Positions 1-8,917 are shown, numbered from the stretch's first letter. The stretch: 64,000 nt of DNA from Mycolicibacterium iranicum (GCF_001650495.1 NZ_LWCS01000043.1:149364-213363); one strand, 5' to 3'. Numbers and translations: made by a program. The notes: generated by a model from the sequence alone, not told the origin.

Positions 1-323
1 TCGCGCAGCTCGCGGCCGACGGGCCCGAAGATGCGTGTGCCGCGCGGATCGTTGTCGTTCTTGATGATGACGGCGGCGTTCTCGTCGAACTTGATGTAGC
101 TGCCGTCGGCGCGGCGGCGCTCCTTGACGGTGCGCACCACGACCGCCTTGACGACGTCGCCGCGCTTGACGTTGCCGCCGGGGATGGCGTCCTTGACCGT
201 CGCCACGATGACATCGCCGATGCCCGCGTAGCGCCGCGACGAGCCGCCGAGCACGCGGATGCACAAGATCTCCTTGGCACCCGTGTTGTCGGCGACCTTG
301 AGCCGCGATTCCTGCTGAATCAC
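1..323 (-). CDS. rplN: 50S ribosomal protein L14, 3' end cut by window edge
   Basis: N-terminal 107 codons of L14, a core large-subunit protein that contacts 16S rRNA at the subunit bridge. Reverse translation begins VIQQESRLKVADNTG, the standard L14 start, and continues through the KRGDVVKAVVV stretch; bacterial L14 is about 122 residues, so roughly 15 codons and the stop lie outside the window. The start is GTG at 321-323, preceded by a strong GAGGAG ribosome-binding site. It is the first gene of the spc operon, which continues to the left, and it has its own promoter upstream because the sulfatase locus separates it from the S10 operon. Confidence 0.97.
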   Translation of the reverse strand, partial: MIQQESRLKVADNTGAKEILCIRVLGGSSRRYAGIGDVIVATVKDAIPGGNVKRGDVVKAVVVRTVKERRRADGSYIKFDENAAVIIKNDNDPRGTRIFGPVGRELR

Positions 324-452
324 TAGATCTCCTCGACCTGGGTTTTTATGCACGCCAGATACCGACCTGGTCGTGCGCGGTCTTTGTCACCCAAGAGCAC
401 GCAGGGTCTTCTCCGGAGGAGATGACCGAGGTCTGCCCTAGGCAACCCCTAC

Positions 453-481
453 ATAGTAGGTGAGCTCGGGGAATGCTCCAA
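453..481 (-). promoter_or_regulatory. Predicted SigA-type promoter of the spc operon (rplN)
   Basis: On the minus strand TTGGAG (476-481) and TACTAT (453-458) are separated by exactly 17 bp. This gives a leader of about 120 nt before the rplN GTG at 323. It lies just downstream of the FGE stop codon, as expected if rplN needs a promoter of its own after the sulfatase operon. Predicted from sequence only. Confidence 0.6.
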
Positions 482-489
482 ATCGCAGG

Positions 490-1380
490 TCAAACGCCGC
501 TCGCCACGCACCTGAAGCCGATGTGCGTGGTCGCGCTGTCCTGCGACTGCGGTGACCGCGCGGCGGGTCGGTAACGGTGGCAGTACTCCGGCGCACACAG
601 GTGCGAGCCGCCCTTGAGTACCTGGTTGACGGCCGGATCCGGTCCCTGCGGAGGGCAACACGACTGCGCCGCGCCGTCCGGCCGGTGGTGCCCGACGAAG
701 CGCGTCGTCGTCCATTCCCACACGTTGCCGATCATGTCGGCCATGCCGAACACGTTGACGGGAAATGCGCCGACCGGTGAGGTCCCGGCCCAGCCGAGCG
801 CACCGTCGTTGCGGTACGGGAACGCGCCCTGCCACGTATTGGCCATCAGCTGTCCGCCTGGCGCGGGCTCCTCCCCCCATGCGTAGGTCGCGGTCGACCC
901 GCCTCGGGCGGCGAACTCCCATTCGGCTTCCGTCGGCAGGCGCCGACCCGCCCACTGCGCGTAGGCCGCGGCGTCGGCGTAGCAGACCTGAACCACGGGA
1001 TGATCGGGCTTGTCCTGAATGGACTCGACGGACCTTTCCGGTCCGAACGGATGGCGCCAGCTCGCGCCGGGCATCCACTGCCACCACTGGCGCCAGTCCC
1101 TGAGATCGACCGGCCCCGCGGTGGCACGGAACACGAGGGCGCCTGCAACGAGATCCTCCGGCGCAGCTCCGGGAAACAGCGCCGGATCGGGCGGCTGCTC
1201 GGCGACGGTGCGGTATCCGGTGTCCTCGACGAACGCGGCGAACTGCGCATTGGTGACGGGGTGTTGCTCGATCGCGAACGGCGCGACCGTGACGGTGTGG
1301 ATCGGGGCCTCTTCGGGATAGAAGCGGGTCGAGCCCATCCGGAACGTCCCGCCGTCGAGACCGACGAGATCGGTCAGCAT
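490..1380 (-). CDS. Formylglycine-generating enzyme (sulfatase maturase)
   Basis: 296-residue SUMF1/FGE-family protein. These copper enzymes oxidise the active-site cysteine of type I sulfatases to C-alpha-formylglycine. The family fold is visible as FRMGSTRFYPEEAPIHTV near the N-terminus, then RRLPTEAEWEFAARGG and MIGNVWEWTTT. The C-terminal GGSHLCAPEYCHRYRPAAR holds the two copper-ligating cysteines, spaced CxxxxC. I chose ATG 1378-1380 because it aligns with the M. tuberculosis Rv0712 start (MLTELVDLPGG, from memory); a longer reading from 1410 would overlap the upstream lipoprotein. It is the last gene of the atsA-lipoprotein-FGE operon, 4 nt after the lipoprotein stop, so substrate and maturase are co-transcribed. 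Confidence 0.95.
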   Translation of the reverse strand: MLTDLVGLDGGTFRMGSTRFYPEEAPIHTVTVAPFAIEQHPVTNAQFAAFVEDTGYRTVAEQPPDPALFPGAAPEDLVAGALVFRATAGPVDLRDWRQWWQWMPGASWRHPFGPERSVESIQDKPDHPVVQVCYADAAAYAQWAGRRLPTEAEWEFAARGGSTATYAWGEEPAPGGQLMANTWQGAFPYRNDGALGWAGTSPVGAFPVNVFGMADMIGNVWEWTTTRFVGHHRPDGAAQSCCPPQGPDPAVNQVLKGGSHLCAPEYCHRYRPAARSPQSQDSATTHIGFRCVASGV

Positions 1381-1384
1381 GGTT

Positions 1385-2059
1385 TCAGGGTAGATCGATC
1401 TCGAAGTCACCGGTCACCAGCGTGGCCGCCGCGTCGAATGCTGGAGTCCCACTGGGCGCCTCGATGTACACGGCGATCAGGTACGCCTCGCCGGCCGTGG
1501 GCACGTGCACGATCCGCGCCTTGTACTCCACGGTCTGCGGGGTGCCGGATTTGTCCAGGACGCCCATCAGCCGTTGGCCGCGGTAGCCGCACAGGTCCGC
1601 GGGCAGCATGCTGACCGTGCTGACCGTCGTCTCTTCGGTGAGGTCGTCGGTGTAGGTACGGAAGGCAACCTCGGGTTCCGGCGACGTCGGTGCGATGGTC
1701 ACGGTCGCCCACATGCCGTCGGGTCCCTCCAGCCGCGCACCGCCGGGTGCCGAGGCCATCGACCAGCCATCGGGCACGCCGACGATGGCCTTCGGGGCCG
1801 CGGGGTCGGAGATCTCGGCTTCCACGCGCACCGGCGGCATCTCGCTGGGCGCGCAGGGTGCCCCCGCGGGTACCGGGGACGCCGCGGGCGCCTCAGTCGT
1901 CTCGGTCGCCTCAGTCGTGTCAGTCGTCTCGGTCGGTTCCGCTGGTTGGGCGGCGGGCGGGCTGCCGTCGGGAACCGGAACGCCGTCGCCGACACGCGTG
2001 CAGGCCGGCGCGGCCAAAGCTGCACAAACGAGCACGATCGCGACTGCGGCGCGGACCAC
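1385..2059 (-). CDS. Putative lipoprotein in the sulfatase operon
   Basis: 224 residues. An N-terminal hydrophobic signal ends in a lipobox (LAAPAC, Cys20), so export and lipidation are likely. A Thr/Pro/Glu-rich linker (about residues 25-70) follows, then a globular domain of about 150 residues with a VGVPDGW motif and a dicysteine-containing core. The domain resembles LpqN/LpqT-type mycobacterial lipoproteins, but I cannot assign it firmly. It sits 5 nt downstream of the arylsulfatase and 4 nt upstream of FGE, which suggests a cell-envelope role linked to sulfate-ester use. Function unknown. Confidence 0.75.
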   Translation of the reverse strand: MVRAAVAIVLVCAALAAPACTRVGDGVPVPDGSPPAAQPAEPTETTDTTEATETTEAPAASPVPAGAPCAPSEMPPVRVEAEISDPAAPKAIVGVPDGWSMASAPGGARLEGPDGMWATVTIAPTSPEPEVAFRTYTDDLTEETTVSTVSMLPADLCGYRGQRLMGVLDKSGTPQTVEYKARIVHVPTAGEAYLIAVYIEAPSGTPAFDAAATLVTGDFEIDLP

Positions 2060-2064
2060 GGCCG

Positions 2065-4416
2065 TCAGTCCCTCGCGAACGCCCGGGCGAAATCGCGTTC
2101 CAGATCGGTGTACGGAGCACCCGAGACGTCGATGTTCACGCGCGCGATGGTGCCGCCGGTGAACGGGAAAGGCGCATCGAAGGCGTTGGACGTGGCCGAT
2201 CCGGAGTTCCGCCCGACGCTCAGACTCGCCCCTGCGAGGCCGAAAGTGCCGGGATGAGCTCGCATTTCGGCGAGACTGGCCACCTGCACCTCGTCGATGT
2301 ACAACGCAGCGTCACCGATGGGGGTGTGGCTTCCCTCGGCGGTTCCGGTTCGGGTGAAGGTGAAACCCAGGGTGTGGTGGCCGGCGGTGACCGGATCTGC
2401 GGACGCCAGCGTCTGGTCGTACTCGCCGAGGAAGTTGTAGCAGAAGTGAAGCCGACCGCCCTGCAGGTACATCACGTAACCACCGTGTGCGCCGCCCTGT
2501 TTGACGACCACGCCGTCGGCGCCGCCGTCGTCGACCGTGACGTCGGCCAGCACCGCGAACGACCGGCCTCTGATCTCCACGACCGCGCCCATGCCCACAT
2601 CGGCGGTTCCCGGGTAGTACGTGTAGGACTGCCGCTCGCCTGCCAGATACGGTCGCCACCGAGACATCGTCTCGAGCACGTTGAGGTCGCCCAACGGAAG
2701 CCCGTTGTATTTGGCGGCCTCGCTGAACCACAGGGCCTTGAGCTCTTCGAGCTTGTCCGGATGCTCGGCGGCCAGGTCGTGGCATTGACTGCGGTCGGCA
2801 TCGATATGGAACAGTTCCCACCGGTCGTCGTCGAAGTGCGACCAACCCGCCGGCGACGCCGCGTGGATGGCGCTGGCGAACCAGCCCTTGTGCCAGATGC
2901 CGCGGGTGCCGAGCATCGTGTAGAACTGGGTTTCCTTACCGGTCGGGGCAGTCGGATTCTCCAGTGCCACCTTGAAACTCACGCCGTCGAGCGGCTTCTG
3001 CGCAACGCCGCGGACCGTGGCAGGCGGGGTGATGTCCAGCAGGTCGTACACTGTCGGCGTGATGTCGGCAACGTTGACGTAGTTGTCGCGCACCTCGCCG
3101 TGTGCGGCAATCCCGTTGGGCCACGAGATGATTGCGGTGTCGGCGATGCCGCCCTCGTGAGATGCGTACCGTTTGAACAGCTTATAGGGGCTATTGAACG
3201 CCATCGCCCAGCCGATCGGGTAATGGTTGTAGGTCGACGTACCGCCGAGTTCGTCGAAGACCTTCAAACTCTCCTCGGCCGAATCGATGTAGCCGTTGAA
3301 GAACTTGACCTCGTTGACCGATCCATTGGGTCCACCCTCTCCGCTGGCTCCGTTGTCGGAGATGACGACGATGATGGTGTTGTCGAGCTGTCCTGACTCT
3401 TCGAGATAGTCGAGGACGCGCCCGATCTGGGCGTCGGTGTAGGAGAGGAACCCGGCGAAAACTTCGGCCATCCGCGAGAACAGCCGCTTCTCGTCGTCGC
3501 TCAGTGACTCCCAGGGCCGGACCGTGTCCTGCTGCGGCCACTCTTCGCCATTGGGACCCTTGACGTCCAGATAGGGGTTGACCGGCGACAGTTCGGTGTC
3601 CGGCGGGACGATGCCGAGACGTTTCTGGTTCTCCAGCACGATTTCCCGGTAGACCTCGTAGCCCATGTCGAAGCGGCCCGCGTAGCGATCCGCCCACTCC
3701 TTGAAGACGTGGTGGGGTGCGTGCCCCGCGCCGGGGCACACGTAGGAGAACCAGGGTTTGTCGGGGGCGATCACCTTGGCATCGCGGATGAATTCGATCG
3801 TCTTGTCCGCCAGGTCCTTTGACAGGTGGTAGCCGTCTTCCGGCGTGGCGGGCGGATTGACGGGATGGTTGTCGTAGACGAGATCGGGGTACCACTGGTC
3901 GGTTTCGCCGCCCATGAAGCCGTAGAACCGCTCGAAGCCGCGAGACAACGGCCAGTGCCGTTTCGTCGACGCGAGATTGGACTCCTCAAGCGGCGTCAGG
4001 TGCCACTTGCCCACGCAATAGGTGTTGTAGCCGTTCTCGGCGAGCACCTCCGACAGCAGGGCGGTGTCGAACGGAATTCGACCATTGCTGTTGGGAAAAC
4101 CGTCGGTGAATTCCTCGACCGTGGCCATGCCGACGGTCGTGGGGTTGCGGCCCGTCAGCAGCGCAGCCCGGGTGGGCGAACACAGTGCCGTGGTGTGGAA
4201 CTGCGAAAGCCGAACTCCGCGTTCGGCGATGCGACTCATTGCAGGCATGTCCACGAGTCCGCCGAAGCAGTCCCAGGTGGCGATGCCGATGTCGTCCCAG
4301 ACGAGGTAGAGGACGTTGGGCGCATCCGGCTGCGCCGTCGGCGCCGCGAACGGCCCCCAGTCCGGTTCGGAATCCCGGATGTCGAGTTCGATCTTGCCGT
4401 TGAATTCCGTCGCCAC
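2065..4416 (-). CDS. atsA: Arylsulfatase (type I, formylglycine-dependent)
   Basis: 783 residues, close to M. tuberculosis AtsA (Rv0711, about 787). Hydrolyses sulfate esters. The signature CSPTRAALLTGRNPTTVGM contains the C-x-P-x-R core whose cysteine is converted to formylglycine. The metal-binding N-terminal VLYLVWDDIG and the later VISDNGASGEGG are also present. A C-terminal beta-rich domain of about 200 residues is typical of this subgroup. Start is GTG at 4414-4416. A minus-strand TGTAAT ends 8 nt before it, so a leaderless or very short-leader transcript is possible. No signal peptide is evident. The maturase is encoded two genes downstream. Confidence 0.96.
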   Translation of the reverse strand: MATEFNGKIELDIRDSEPDWGPFAAPTAQPDAPNVLYLVWDDIGIATWDCFGGLVDMPAMSRIAERGVRLSQFHTTALCSPTRAALLTGRNPTTVGMATVEEFTDGFPNSNGRIPFDTALLSEVLAENGYNTYCVGKWHLTPLEESNLASTKRHWPLSRGFERFYGFMGGETDQWYPDLVYDNHPVNPPATPEDGYHLSKDLADKTIEFIRDAKVIAPDKPWFSYVCPGAGHAPHHVFKEWADRYAGRFDMGYEVYREIVLENQKRLGIVPPDTELSPVNPYLDVKGPNGEEWPQQDTVRPWESLSDDEKRLFSRMAEVFAGFLSYTDAQIGRVLDYLEESGQLDNTIIVVISDNGASGEGGPNGSVNEVKFFNGYIDSAEESLKVFDELGGTSTYNHYPIGWAMAFNSPYKLFKRYASHEGGIADTAIISWPNGIAAHGEVRDNYVNVADITPTVYDLLDITPPATVRGVAQKPLDGVSFKVALENPTAPTGKETQFYTMLGTRGIWHKGWFASAIHAASPAGWSHFDDDRWELFHIDADRSQCHDLAAEHPDKLEELKALWFSEAAKYNGLPLGDLNVLETMSRWRPYLAGERQSYTYYPGTADVGMGAVVEIRGRSFAVLADVTVDDGGADGVVVKQGGAHGGYVMYLQGGRLHFCYNFLGEYDQTLASADPVTAGHHTLGFTFTRTGTAEGSHTPIGDAALYIDEVQVASLAEMRAHPGTFGLAGASLSVGRNSGSATSNAFDAPFPFTGGTIARVNIDVSGAPYTDLERDFARAFARD

Positions 4417-4510
4417 GCCCGGAGATTACACCCGCCGAGCACCGGAAGCCCGCAAAACTGCCGGTGGCACACTGTGACGAACTCCGTTGGGCGCCGCGTC
4501 GGCAGACGAG

Positions 4511-4547
4511 AAAACCCCCGCCGCCCAGAAGGGCGCGGGGGCTTTTT
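4511..4547 (-). terminator. Terminator of the S10 operon after rpsQ
   Basis: Near-perfect GC hairpin: CCCCCGCCGCCC (4515-4526), loop AGAA, GGGCGCGGGGG (4531-4541), with one bulged C. On the minus strand it is followed by GTTTTC, a short U tract. It lies about 13 nt past the rpsQ stop, between the S10 operon and atsA. Confidence 0.85.
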
Positions 4548-4559
4548 CGACAACGGTGT

Positions 4560-4865
4560 TTACTTGGCGCGCTCCAGCACCTCGACGAGGCGCCAGCGCT
4601 TCGTGGCCGAAGTCGGCCGGGTCTCCATCAACGACACGCGGTCGCCGATACCGGCGTCCTCGTTCTCGTCGTGGGCTTTGACCTTCTTGGTGGTCCGAAT
4701 GATCTTGCCGTACAGAGGATGCGACTTGCGGTCCTCGAGCTCGACCACAATGGTCTTCTGCATCTTGTCCGACACGACGTAGCCGATGGCGGTCTTGCGG
4801 CGACCGCGCGGCTTCTCGGTGCGCGGAGTGTGCTTGGGACCCTTCTCCGTCTTTGCGTCTGCCAT
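4560..4865 (-). CDS. rpsQ: 30S ribosomal protein S17
   Basis: 101 residues. Binds 16S rRNA early in small-subunit assembly. The core GYVVSDKMQKTIVVELEDRK and the C-terminal SLMETRPTSATKRWRLVEV are characteristic. The basic N-terminal extension (about 20 residues) is typical of mycobacterial S17, though shorter than in M. tuberculosis. The start codon overlaps the rpmC stop by one base (TAATG), showing translational coupling. It is the last gene of the S10 operon before the terminator. Confidence 0.97.
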   Translation of the reverse strand: MADAKTEKGPKHTPRTEKPRGRRKTAIGYVVSDKMQKTIVVELEDRKSHPLYGKIIRTTKKVKAHDENEDAGIGDRVSLMETRPTSATKRWRLVEVLERAK

Positions 4866-5098
4866 TACGAATCCTCACCTCCGGGTCCGGCGGCCAGACC
4901 CAACTCACGTTCACGCAGCACGGTGTACACGCGTGCGATCTCCTGCCGGACAGTGCGCAGCCGGCGGTTGTTGGCAAGCTGGCCGGTCGCCATCTGGAAG
5001 CGCAGGTTGAACAGCTCTTCCTTCGACTCGCGGAGCTTGTCGGTCAGTTCTTCGTCGGTGAGCTCGCGCAGTTCGCCGGTGGAAACTCCGACTGCCAT
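4865..5098 (-). CDS. rpmC: 50S ribosomal protein L29
   Basis: 77 residues starting MAVGVSTGELRELTDEEL and containing ESKEELFNLRFQMATGQL, the helical L29 hallmark at the peptide exit tunnel. The start is ATG 5096-5098, which overlaps the rplP stop as ATGA. A longer in-frame reading to 5242 runs inside rplP and is not real. A short acidic C-terminal tail (GPGGEDS) extends past the usual core. Confidence 0.97.
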   Translation of the reverse strand: MAVGVSTGELRELTDEELTDKLRESKEELFNLRFQMATGQLANNRRLRTVRQEIARVYTVLRERELGLAAGPGGEDS

Positions 5099-5514
5099 CA
5101 GAACTGCTCCTCTCTCGTGACGATGCGTGCCTTGATCGGCAGCTTGTGAATAGCGCGGGTCAGGGCTTCCCTGGCGACCTTCTCGTCGGGGTAGCTCAGC
5201 TCGAAGAGCACGCGTCCGGGCTTGACGTTGGCAACCCACCACTCCGGCGAACCTTTACCGGAGCCCATGCGGGTCTCGGCGGGCTTCTTGGTCAGCGGGC
5301 GGTCCGGGAAGATGTTGATCCACACCTTTCCGCCACGCTTGATGTGCCGGTTGATGGCGATACGAGCGGACTCGATCTGCCGGTTGGTGATGTAGGCATG
5401 GCCCAGCGCCTGGATGCCGTAGTCGCCGAAGCTGACCGACGTCCCGCCGCTGGCGATGCCACGCTGGCGGGGGTGGTGCTGCTTGCGGTGCTTGACCTTG
5501 CGGGGAATCAACAT
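5098..5514 (-). CDS. rplP: 50S ribosomal protein L16
   Basis: 138 residues beginning MLIPRKVKHRKQHHPRQRG, the canonical L16 N-terminus, with FGDYGIQALGHAYITNRQIE and MGSGKGSPEWWVANVKPGR. L16 lies near the A-site tRNA elbow and organises the peptidyl-transferase region. It starts 2 nt after the rpsC stop and overlaps rpmC by the ATGA junction. Confidence 0.98.
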   Translation of the reverse strand: MLIPRKVKHRKQHHPRQRGIASGGTSVSFGDYGIQALGHAYITNRQIESARIAINRHIKRGGKVWINIFPDRPLTKKPAETRMGSGKGSPEWWVANVKPGRVLFELSYPDEKVAREALTRAIHKLPIKARIVTREEQF

Positions 5515-5516
5515 GT

Positions 5517-6344
5517 TTAGCTCTCCGTGCTCTCAGCCGCCGGCGCTGTGGCGGCGGCTTCGGTGGCGGGCGCTTCCTCAGATGCCGCGCGGCCGGCGTC
5601 GGTGCTCGTCGCCGTGGTACCCGACGCACCGCTGCGGCGCGGCCGGGTGCCGGACGGACGCTCGCGACGCGGACGGTCGGCGCCCGCGGGTGCGGCGGCG
5701 GTCAGCTCGCGCTTACCACCGACGATGTCGCCCTTGTAGATCCACACCTTCACACCGATACGGCCGAAGGTCGTCTTCGCCTCGTACAGGCCGTAGTCGA
5801 TATCGGCGCGCAGCGTGTGCAGCGGCACCCGACCCTCGCGGTAGAACTCCGAACGGCTCATCTCGGCGCCGCCGAGGCGACCCGAGCACTGCACCCGGAT
5901 GCCCTTGACATTGGGCTGACGCATCGCCGACTGGATGGCCTTGCGCATCGCACGGCGGAACGCCACACGATTGCTCAGCTGCTCGGCGACACCCTGTGCG
6001 ACCAGCTGCGCCTGGCTCTCGGGGTTCTTCACCTCGAGGATGTTCAGCTGCACCTGCTTCTTGGTGAGCTTCTCCAGGTCGGCGCGGATGCGGTCGGCCT
6101 CGGTGCCGCGGCGACCGATCACGATGCCCGGACGAGCGGTGTGGATGTCCACACGCACGCGGTCACGGGTGCGCTCGATCTCCACGTCGGCGATGCCGGC
6201 GCGCTCCAGGCCGGTGGCCAGCAGCTTGCGGATCGCGACATCTTCCTTGATGTAGTCCGCGTACTGCTTGTCGGCGTACCAGCGGGACTTCCAGTCGGTG
6301 GTGATGCCGAGACGGAAGCCGTGGGGATTGATCTTCTGGCCCAC
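5517..6344 (-). CDS. rpsC: 30S ribosomal protein S3
   Basis: 275 residues. Starts MGQKINPHGFRLGITTDWKS; the KH domain carries VIGRRGTEADRIRADLEKLT. S3 forms part of the mRNA entry channel. The C-terminal 55 residues or so are low-complexity Ala/Thr/Pro/Arg-rich, an actinobacterial tail beyond the E. coli length. The start overlaps the rplV stop by one base. Confidence 0.98.
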   Translation of the reverse strand: MGQKINPHGFRLGITTDWKSRWYADKQYADYIKEDVAIRKLLATGLERAGIADVEIERTRDRVRVDIHTARPGIVIGRRGTEADRIRADLEKLTKKQVQLNILEVKNPESQAQLVAQGVAEQLSNRVAFRRAMRKAIQSAMRQPNVKGIRVQCSGRLGGAEMSRSEFYREGRVPLHTLRADIDYGLYEAKTTFGRIGVKVWIYKGDIVGGKRELTAAAPAGADRPRRERPSGTRPRRSGASGTTATSTDAGRAASEEAPATEAAATAPAAESTES

Positions 6345-6790
6345 TACTGCGAGCCTCCCTTCTTGGTGGCGGCCTTGCTGCCCTGCGCACGACGCGCCCT
6401 GGCATTACCGGCGGAGCCCTGCCCCGCGTTCTTGGGAGGCCGGCTTTCGACGATCACCGTGATGTGGCTGGTGCGTTTGCGGATCCGGTAGGCGCGACCC
6501 TGCGCGCGGGGACGAATGCGCTTGGCGGTCGGGCCCTCGTCGGCCATGATGGCCGCGACCACCAGGGTGGTCGGGTCCAGGCCCTCGTTGTTCTGCGCGT
6601 TGGCGGCGGCGCTGGCGATCACCTTGGCGACCGGATCGCTGGCCTGCTGCGGCGCCCAACGGAGGATGTCGAGGGCGTCCTCGACACTCTTGCCGCGGAC
6701 CAGGTCGATGACGCGGCGCGCCTTGGTCGCGGAGATGCCGATGTGGCGGGCAACTGCTGTCGCAGAGGGATATTCAATCGCGGTTGTCAT
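6344..6790 (-). CDS. rplV: 50S ribosomal protein L22
   Basis: 148 residues. ARHIGISATKARRVIDLVRG and the beta-hairpin region KRIRPRAQGRAYRIRKRTSH, which lines the exit tunnel, identify L22. The Ala/Lys-rich C-terminal tail (about 25 residues) is common in mycobacteria. One-base overlaps link it to rpsS and rpsC. Confidence 0.98.
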   Translation of the reverse strand: MTTAIEYPSATAVARHIGISATKARRVIDLVRGKSVEDALDILRWAPQQASDPVAKVIASAAANAQNNEGLDPTTLVVAAIMADEGPTAKRIRPRAQGRAYRIRKRTSHITVIVESRPPKNAGQGSAGNARARRAQGSKAATKKGGSQ

Positions 6791-7071
6791 TAGCGCCTCT
6801 TGGCCTTCCGGTCATCCTTGATGTGACCCTTGAAGGTGCGGGTGGGGGCGAACTCGCCCAGCTTGTGTCCGACCATCGCCTCGGTGACGAACACCGGGAC
6901 ATGCTTGCGTCCGTCGTGGACGGCGAAGGTGTGCCCGATGAAGTCGGGGATGATGGTGGACCGACGAGACCAGGTCTTGATGACCTGCTTGGTGTTCTTG
7001 TCGTTCTGGACGTCGACCTTCTTGAGCAGATGGTCGTCGACGAACGGGCCCTTCTTCAGGCTGCGTGGCAT
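6790..7071 (-). CDS. rpsS: 30S ribosomal protein S19
   Basis: 93 residues, the usual length. MPRSLKKGPFVDDHLLKKVD and WSRRSTIIPDFIGHTFAVH are diagnostic. S19 contacts S13 in the subunit head. It lies 11 nt after rplB and overlaps rplV by one base. Confidence 0.98.
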   Translation of the reverse strand: MPRSLKKGPFVDDHLLKKVDVQNDKNTKQVIKTWSRRSTIIPDFIGHTFAVHDGRKHVPVFVTEAMVGHKLGEFAPTRTFKGHIKDDRKAKRR

Positions 7072-7082
7072 CGGTTGACTCC

Positions 7083-7919
7083 CTAGCGCTTCTTGCCGGT
7101 GCGCCGGCGACGGACGATGAGGTTGTCGCTGGCCTTGTTGGGCTTGCGAGTACGGCCCTCGGGCTTACCCCATGGGCTGACGGGGTGACGGCCGCCGGAG
7201 GTCTTGCCCTCACCACCGCCGTGCGGGTGGTCGACCGGGTTCATCACGACACCACGGACGGTGGGGCGCTTGCCCTTCCACCGCATACGGCCGGCCTTAC
7301 CCCAGTTGATGTTGGCCTGCTCGGCGTTGCCGACCTCGCCGACGGTGGCGCGGCAGCGCACGTCGACGCGACGGATCTCACCGCTGGGCATACGCAGAGA
7401 GGCGTAGGTGCCTTCCTTGCCCAGCAGCTGGATCGAAGCACCGGCCGAACGCGCCAGCTTGGCTCCACCACCGGGGCGCAACTCCACGGCGTGGATCAGC
7501 GTGCCCGCGGGGATGTTGCGCAGCGGCAGGTTGTTGCCCGGCTTGATGTCTGCGTTGGCGCCCGACTCCACGACCGCGCCCTGCTTGAGGCCCTGGGGCG
7601 CGATGATGTAGCGCTTCTCGCCGTCGACGAAGTGCAGCAGCGCGATGTTCGCGGTGCGGTTCGGGTCGTACTCGATGTGGGCGACCTTGGCGTTGACGCC
7701 GTCCTTGTCGTTGCGACGGAAGTCGATGACGCGGTAGGCGCGCTTGTGGCCACCACCCTTGTGACGAGTGGTGATGCGGCCGTGGGCGTTGCGCCCACCC
7801 TTGCCGTGCAGCGGGCGGATCAGCGACTTCTCCGGATGATCACGGGTGATCTCGGCGAAGTCCGACACGCTCGAGCCGCGGCGGCCCGGGGTCGTCGGCT
7901 TGTACTTGCGAATAGCCAT
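7083..7919 (-). CDS. rplB: 50S ribosomal protein L2
   Basis: 278 residues. Starts MAIRKYKPTTPGRRGSSVSD and carries the universal VVMNPVDHPHGGGEGK loop whose histidine lies near the peptidyl-transferase centre. L2 is needed for subunit association and tRNA binding. It sits 21 nt after rplW. Confidence 0.98.
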   Translation of the reverse strand: MAIRKYKPTTPGRRGSSVSDFAEITRDHPEKSLIRPLHGKGGRNAHGRITTRHKGGGHKRAYRVIDFRRNDKDGVNAKVAHIEYDPNRTANIALLHFVDGEKRYIIAPQGLKQGAVVESGANADIKPGNNLPLRNIPAGTLIHAVELRPGGGAKLARSAGASIQLLGKEGTYASLRMPSGEIRRVDVRCRATVGEVGNAEQANINWGKAGRMRWKGKRPTVRGVVMNPVDHPHGGGEGKTSGGRHPVSPWGKPEGRTRKPNKASDNLIVRRRRTGKKR

Positions 7920-7940
7920 CTTCTAAATCTCCCTGCCGGA

Positions 7941-8243
7941 CTAGGCCGGCGCTCCGAACAGATCGATGGGCTTGCTTCCCGCGGCCAGCGTGACGATGGC
8001 ACGCTTGGTGGCCTTGCGCTGGCCGTAACCGGCGCGGGTGCGCTTGCGCTTGCCCGGACGATTGGCCGTGTTCACCGAATCGACCTTGACCTTGAAGATC
8101 TTCTCGATCGCGATCTTGATCTGCGTCTTGTTCGAGTCCGGGTGGACGATGAACGTGTAGACGTTGTCCTCGATGAGCCCGTAGGACTTCTCGGAGATCA
8201 CCGGGGACAGGATGATGTCGCGGGGATCGGTCACAGCTGCCAT
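7941..8243 (-). CDS. rplW: 50S ribosomal protein L23
   Basis: 100 residues, with DIILSPVISEKSYGLIEDN and the extended loop NTANRPGKRKRTRAGYGQRK. L23 sits at the tunnel exit and docks trigger factor and SRP. The start overlaps the rplD stop by one base. Confidence 0.98.
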   Translation of the reverse strand: MAAVTDPRDIILSPVISEKSYGLIEDNVYTFIVHPDSNKTQIKIAIEKIFKVKVDSVNTANRPGKRKRTRAGYGQRKATKRAIVTLAAGSKPIDLFGAPA

Positions 8244-8917
8244 CAGGCCGACACCTCCTCAGTCGTCTCGGTCTTCGTGTTCGCTGCGATGTAGGCGTTC
8301 AGTGCCTCGACGCTGAACACCACGTCGTCGGCCTTGAGCACGTCGTAGGTGTTGAGCTGATCGGGCGAGATCACATGCACGCCAGGCAGATTGCGCACGC
8401 TCAGCGCGCTGGTCTCGTCGGCGCGGCCGATCACCACCAGCACCTGCCGACGATCGGTCAGCGTGGCCAGGAACGACTTGGCGCTCTTGGTCGACGGGGT
8501 CTGACCCTCGATGATCTCGGTGACGGCGTGGATGCGGTCGTTGCGGGCCCGATCGGAAAGAGCGCTGCGCAGTGCGGCGCGGATCATCTTCTTCGGGGTC
8601 CGCTCGCTGTAGTCGCGCGGCTGCGGGCCGTGCACGACGCCGCCGCCGGTGAACTGCGGCGCACGGGTCGAGCCCTGGCGGGCGCGGCCGGTGCCCTTCT
8701 GGCGGTACGGCTTCTTGCCGCCGCCGGAGACCTCGCCGCGGGTCTTGGTCGAGTGGGTGCCCTGCCGCTTGGCGGCCAGCTGCGCATTGACGACCTGGTG
8801 CATCAACGCAATGTTGGGCTCCACGTCGAACAACTCAGCAGGCAACTCGACGCTGCCGTCCTTCTTGCCAGCCGGCGTCAAAACCGGGATTTCGCGATCA
8901 TTCTTGTCGTTAGCCAT
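8243..8917 (-). CDS. rplD: 50S ribosomal protein L4
   Basis: 224 residues. The tunnel loop KTRGEVSGGGKKPYRQKGTG and HGPQPRDYSERTPKKMIRAA identify L4. In E. coli L4 also autoregulates the S10 operon; whether that holds here is unknown. The start directly abuts the rplC stop. Confidence 0.98.
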   Translation of the reverse strand: MANDKNDREIPVLTPAGKKDGSVELPAELFDVEPNIALMHQVVNAQLAAKRQGTHSTKTRGEVSGGGKKPYRQKGTGRARQGSTRAPQFTGGGVVHGPQPRDYSERTPKKMIRAALRSALSDRARNDRIHAVTEIIEGQTPSTKSAKSFLATLTDRRQVLVVIGRADETSALSVRNLPGVHVISPDQLNTYDVLKADDVVFSVEALNAYIAANTKTETTEEVSA

